Position numbers and translations under genes: made by a program. Of a stretch of 16,217 nucleotides of DNA, positions 13,082 to 16,217 are shown piece after piece. The notes beneath the pieces are model-generated. The model was not told the origin of the DNA. It made no database searches and saw nothing but the letters and a program-made list of their open reading frames with translations. The stretch is taken from the NCBI GenBank assembly GCA_964345975.1, contig CAYFSS010000031.1:1-16217 (forward strand). Reading direction: 5' to 3'. The stretch's first letter is position 1; the number at the start of each line of letters is the position of its first letter. This DNA is from CAYFSS01 sp964345975. GTDB lineage: Bacteria; Bacillota; Clostridia; Saccharofermentanales; Fastidiosipilaceae.

Positions 13082-13771
13082 TTACGCCACTTCGACCATC
13101 TTCCCGTCATCGATCTTCAAGATACGATCTGACACTTGCTGTGAAAACTCCAGGTCATGCGTGACTAAAAGAATACACATCCCTTGCTGCGCCAAATTTT
13201 GCAAGATGGCTGCAATCTCATCGATCGTTTCTCGGTCCAGAGCTGATGTTGGTTCATCGAAGCAAAGGACCTCAGGGTCAAGCATGCACGCTCTGGCAAT
13301 CGCCACGCGTTGTCTCTGCCCTCCCGATAGTTCAGACGGCATAGCGTTTTTCCTATCAGATAAGCCTAAACGCGCCAAGAGTTCATCAGCTCGTGCCTCC
13401 ACCTTGGCCACCTCATGCTTGTGATAGCGAGGAGCCAAAACCAGATTGTTCCAAACATTCATGTTCGAGAACAGATTGTAGTCTTGAAAGACCATCCCGA
13501 TCCGTGAGTGATACTCATTTCGCTCTTTGCTCGAGCTGTATTGGACAAAGGACGATGCATCGAACGTTCGACAAAGATAGGTTTCATCGAAGTGGATAGA
13601 TCCTGTATCGACTTTCTCCAAATCGTTTAGAACTCGCAGAAAGGTTGTCTTCCCTTCGCCCGACCGACCTTGAATGGATACGACTTCACCCGGTTCGAAA
13701 CGAGCGGAAATGTTGGTCCAGACCGGTACATTCTGGAAGGCTTTTGAAAGATTTTCGACGACTAAAGTCAT
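13082..13771 (-). CDS. Polar amino acid ABC transporter, ATP-binding subunit
   Basis: This subunit powers import of a polar amino acid by ATP hydrolysis at the inner face of the membrane. The 229-residue length is normal for the GlnQ/HisP type. Seen in order: Walker A GRSGEGKTT (35-43, with E39 where Ser/Cys/Ala is more usual), Q-loop VFQDYNLF (Q96), signature LSGGQRQRVAIARA (148-161), Walker B VLCFDEPTSALD (168-179) and H-loop THD (H205). Residues about 62-88 form a slightly longer insertion than in standard GlnQ. AAAGGA lies 7 nt before the ATG. It is 32 nt downstream of the permease and is the last gene before the operon terminator. The substrate is not determinable from the ATPase. Confidence 0.95.
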   Translation of the reverse strand: MTLVVENLSKAFQNVPVWTNISARFEPGEVVSIQGRSGEGKTTFLRVLNDLEKVDTGSIHFDETYLCRTFDASSFVQYSSSKERNEYHSRIGMVFQDYNLFSNMNVWNNLVLAPRYHKHEVAKVEARADELLARLGLSDRKNAMPSELSGGQRQRVAIARACMLDPEVLCFDEPTSALDRETIDEIAAILQNLAQQGMCILLVTHDLEFSQQVSDRILKIDDGKMVEVA

Positions 13772-13803
13772 TGCTAGATCCTTTCTCCTTAGGGCACGTA
13801 TCG

Positions 13804-14454
13804 TTAAGCCACACCACGTGCACGCTTCTCCACCTGATTTAGAATCTGAGTCAGGATAGCGATCAAGGCTAAGTACACGAATCCGGCATAGAGATACGGT
13901 GCGAAAGAAGCAGCGGTATTTGAGGTGGCCTTAGCAACTTTCATGACATCTGTGACACCTAGTACATAGACCAAAGACGTATCTTTCACCAAGGTGATGA
14001 CCTCATTGGAAATCGAGGGCAAGACATTCTTTATGGCCTGAGGAAGAATGATTCGGAGGAAAGTGTAGGATCTACTGAGTCCTAAGACCTTTCCCGCTTC
14101 CCATTGACCGGCCGGGATCGATAAGATGCCACCTCTTAAGATCTCTGCCAGATACGCTGTATAATTCAAAATGAAAGCCAAAGCAATGGCAGATCCTCTG
14201 GATAAAGACACTCCGATCACGGGGACCGAAGGAAGTCCGAAATAGACAAACATCAGTTGGAGCATCAATGGGGTTCCACGCATGATGTAGATATAGGCAC
14301 CGGTCAGAAAAGAGATAAGCTTACTGTCCGAAAGTCGCATGATTGCTATAGGAACAGCTAAAGGGAGAGAGACAACGAGGGTGATAAAGAACACCCAAAG
14401 CGTTGTACTTAATCCCTCCCCCAAGATGGTTAAAAACATCCTGAGACCGGTCAT
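13804..14454 (-). CDS. Polar amino acid ABC transporter, permease
   Basis: This is the membrane-spanning subunit of a HisM/GlnP-type importer, 216 residues. There are about five hydrophobic segments (roughly 15-38, 45-73, 86-108, 160-175, 187-204). Family signatures are YIMRGTPLMLQLMFVYFGLP near the start and the cytoplasmic EAA loop EAGKVLGLSRSYTFLRIILP (119-138) that contacts the ATPase. Only one permease gene is present, so it probably forms a homodimer. GGAG at 6 nt precedes the ATG, which directly abuts the stop of the binding-protein gene (TAAATG), indicating translational coupling. Confidence 0.95.
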   Translation of the reverse strand: MTGLRMFLTILGEGLSTTLWVFFITLVVSLPLAVPIAIMRLSDSKLISFLTGAYIYIMRGTPLMLQLMFVYFGLPSVPVIGVSLSRGSAIALAFILNYTAYLAEILRGGILSIPAGQWEAGKVLGLSRSYTFLRIILPQAIKNVLPSISNEVITLVKDTSLVYVLGVTDVMKVAKATSNTAASFAPYLYAGFVYLALIAILTQILNQVEKRARGVA

Positions 14455-15459
14455 TTAGTTCTCCGAGAACCAGGTTCCGTAAATCTCTTCGTATGTTCCG
14501 TCTTCCTTAACTTTCTCAAGCGCTGCGTTGACGGCAGCGACGAGCGCTGTATCTTCCTTCCGCATCCCGATACCGAACTCTTCTTCACCAAAGTTGTCAT
14601 CCAGAACGCGGTACTTCTCTTCTCCCTGCAGATTCATGTAGTAACGAGCAAGAACTTCGTCGACAACCATGACATCCGCACGACCTGTTTCCAGATCTGT
14701 AAAGCACTCATTGTTGGAAGGATATTCCACCACCTCACCAAAGCTTGCGACAACGTCAGGTTCTTTGTTCATGGCATCAATAGCAGATGATTCACCTTGA
14801 ACCGTGACGATCTTCCCGGCCATATCTTCTTTGTTCTCTATCTCCGAATCTGCCATGACCACGATGATCTGACGATTCTCAAGATAAGGGGTAGAGAACT
14901 GAACTTCTTTCTGTCTTGCCTCTGTGATCGAGTATCCATTCCAAATGAAATCAATCTTGCCACCCTTGAGTTCGCTTTCCTTCATCGTCCAGTCAATCGA
15001 CTGGTACTCAAGTTCGAAGCCGATCTCTTCAGCTATAGCTTTCGATAGATCGATGTCAAAGCCTACGATCTCGCCGGACTCATCACGGAACCCCATGGGT
15101 GCGAAGGTATCGTCCAAGCCCATGATGTACTTATCTTTGAGCTCAGCATCTCCCTCTACTTCAGTTTCTCCTTCGGATTCGTTGCTCTTATCAGTAGCAT
15201 CTGCAGCTTCAGCACCCTCTTTATCCGCATCTTTCGCGGCTTCCGTTGTTGCTTCAGTCGTCTTGACTTCGGTGGTCGTTGTTTCTTCTTGCGTGGTTTC
15301 GTCTGACTGCGTTACGTCTTCGGTTGTAGTTTCAGCTGCTACTTCAGTGGTGGTCTCGTTATGATGCTCATCAGATGTGGGCTTGGAACTATCTACACAA
15401 GCCACTAGAGTCATCATTGCTACCAGCAAGAGAGCTACCAGGCTTAAACGCTTTTTCAT
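14455..15459 (-). CDS. Amino acid-binding lipoprotein of the ABC importer
   Basis: This is the extracellular substrate-binding protein, anchored by lipid. The N-terminus MKKRLSLVALLL leads to the lipobox LVAC, with Cys21 as the lipidated residue. Residues about 22-108 are a low-complexity linker rich in T, E, A and D with repeated TTTE and TTEA blocks. The SBP_bac_3 fold follows from about 109: YIMGLDDTFAPMGFRDESGEIVGFDIDL, WNGYSITEARQKEVQFSTPY and a C-terminal GTYEEIYGTWF. Most family members have a linker of some 20 residues, so this spacer is unusually long. AGGAGG lies 7 nt before the ATG, about 150 nt from the divergent GNAT gene; no promoter was placed confidently. Substrate is a polar amino acid in general terms; cystine, glutamine or arginine cannot be separated by eye. 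Confidence 0.94.
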   Translation of the reverse strand: MKKRLSLVALLLVAMMTLVACVDSSKPTSDEHHNETTTEVAAETTTEDVTQSDETTQEETTTTEVKTTEATTEAAKDADKEGAEAADATDKSNESEGETEVEGDAELKDKYIMGLDDTFAPMGFRDESGEIVGFDIDLSKAIAEEIGFELEYQSIDWTMKESELKGGKIDFIWNGYSITEARQKEVQFSTPYLENRQIIVVMADSEIENKEDMAGKIVTVQGESSAIDAMNKEPDVVASFGEVVEYPSNNECFTDLETGRADVMVVDEVLARYYMNLQGEEKYRVLDDNFGEEEFGIGMRKEDTALVAAVNAALEKVKEDGTYEEIYGTWFSEN

Positions 15460-15619
15460 TGTGTGTCCTCCTCATCTGAGACATCAAAGACCAATACTGT
15501 TGGAGATTATGCAACTGCTAAGGCCCTCTTACCAGACAAAGTACTGATCTAGTTGTTTTTCATTAAGTGAAGTCACACATAATCAAAAAGAGCGGAAGAT
15601 TTCGTGCTATTCTTTGACA
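15460..15619. promoter_or_regulatory. Divergent intergenic region between the ABC operon and the GNAT gene
   Basis: This 160-bp region must hold promoters for both directions. A short palindrome GTGA-AG-TCAC (15567-15576) lies near the GNAT side, next to CATAAT (15578-15583), which could be a plus-strand -10, although no good -35 stands at the right distance. No convincing sigma-A promoter was found on the minus strand. Confidence 0.35.
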
Positions 15620-16120
15620 ATGTTTTACAGAGAAATTAATCCCAACGATCAGGAAGCCGTCTCGGAGCTCTCAAAACTCGCCAGTTCAATCTTGCGGGAA
15701 TATTACGACCCGCTCCTGGGTACCGAGCAAAATACCTACATGATCAACAAGTTTCAATCCGTCCCCGGTATCTTAGCTCATATGGCAAGAGGTGCTGTTT
15801 ACGTTGTGGTCCAAGTCGAAAACGAAACCATCGGCTTCTACGCCTATGAAATACATGAAGATGCCCTTTATCTGAGTAAGTTCTATTTCACACACAAAAG
15901 CCGCTCCCGTGGCTACGCTCGCCCTGTCATTCAAGAGTTGGATCGAATAGCCCGCCAATATCATCTTCCGGTCTGCAGGTTGAACGTCAACAAATATAAT
16001 CCAAGCATAAGAGCCTATGAGCGCTTAGGGTTTAGCATTGTAAAGAGCGAGGTCAATGATATAGGTCAAGGGTATGTCATGGATGACTACGTTATGGAAC
16101 GCGTCATCCCACAAGCTTAA
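15620..16120 (+). CDS. GNAT-family N-acetyltransferase
   Basis: GNAT enzymes move an acetyl group from acetyl-CoA to an amine. The protein (about 166 residues) shows strand 4 and motif A, LYLSKFYFTHKSRSRGYARPVI, with the R-S-R-G-Y-A acetyl-CoA pyrophosphate loop, and the C-terminal motif B VNKYNPSIRAYERLGF that is typical of the fold. The acceptor is unknown; small amines, antibiotics or protein N-termini are all possible. ATG 15620 is chosen; a TTG two codons earlier is possible. Neither has a clear Shine-Dalgarno. It is transcribed away from the ABC transporter, alone, and its downstream hairpin has its T-run on the other strand. Confidence 0.85.
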   Translation: MFYREINPNDQEAVSELSKLASSILREYYDPLLGTEQNTYMINKFQSVPGILAHMARGAVYVVVQVENETIGFYAYEIHEDALYLSKFYFTHKSRSRGYARPVIQELDRIARQYHLPVCRLNVNKYNPSIRAYERLGFSIVKSEVNDIGQGYVMDDYVMERVIPQA

Positions 16121-16174
16121 GTTTTCTTCCTAAGATCTCCAAAGCTCCCCTAAGCTCTCCTCCCGAACCGAGAC

Positions 16175-16209
16175 AAAAAAAGAGTCACGCGAGGGAATTA
16201 CGTGACTCT
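16175..16209 (-). terminator. Intrinsic terminator of a minus-strand gene beyond the right edge
   Basis: Perfect 9-bp arms AGAGTCACG (16181-16189) and CGTGACTCT (16201-16209) around an 11-nt loop are followed on the minus strand by seven T (plus A175-A181 of the last 16,1xx block). No T-run exists on the plus strand, so it belongs to a gene coming from the right, not to the GNAT gene. Confidence 0.82.
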
Positions 16210-16217
16210 GGGAATGA

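Noticed and set aside
15567..15576. GTGAAGTCAC palindrome as a regulator site
   Set aside because: Only four base pairs per arm; too short and unsupported by any match to a known operator.

Overview
The window looks like chromosome from a low- to mid-GC member of the Bacillota, probably an anaerobic Clostridia-like lineage. The WalR/WalK/WalJ cell-wall control operon, an L10-leader attenuator in front of rplJ-rplL, strong AGGAGG-type ribosome binding sites, TTGACA promoters, tRNAs with encoded CCA and an aldo/keto reductase carrying a ferredoxin domain all point that way. I cannot name a genus. I see no phage, insertion sequence, CRISPR or recombinase gene.

Layout, left to right. (1) 1-355: a minus-strand tRNA operon, Met-Glu-Gly, driven by a near-consensus promoter; Gly is cut by the left edge. 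(2) 549-1935: minus-strand rplJ-rplL (L10, L7/L12) with promoter, L10-type leader RNA, attenuator and terminator. The usual neighbours rplK-rplA and rpoB are absent. (3) 2061-2439: a lone hisE with its own terminator. (4) 2590-7046: a minus-strand operon walR-walK-murA-walJ. It couples the essential cell-wall two-component system to the first committed enzyme of peptidoglycan synthesis, and murA occupies the place where walH-walI sit in Bacillus. (5) 7047-7461: a divergent control region holding six hexamers at exact 11-bp spacing, the geometry of OmpR/PhoB-family operators such as WalR boxes. (6) 7462-9933: plus-strand aldo/keto reductase, ECF transporter S component (preceded by a 7-codon overlapping ORF) and a uridine-kinase-like P-loop kinase, closed by a bidirectional terminator. 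(7) 9947-12935: minus-strand GH84 beta-N-acetylglucosaminidase and GH18 chitinase-like enzyme, both without signal peptides, separated by a hairpin-rich 193-bp spacer. (8) 13082-15459: a complete minus-strand polar amino acid ABC importer (binding lipoprotein, permease, ATPase). (9) 15620-16120: a plus-strand GNAT acetyltransferase, followed by the terminator of a minus-strand gene outside the window.

The genes form several independent units: translation, cell-wall control, probable vitamin or nucleoside salvage, amino-sugar degradation and amino acid uptake. I did not find a convincing, wholly undescribed multi-gene system. The best leads are the 11-bp hexamer array, murA inside the wal operon, the acidic tail on L10, the mini-ORF and S-component/kinase pair, and the structured spacer between the two glycoside hydrolases.
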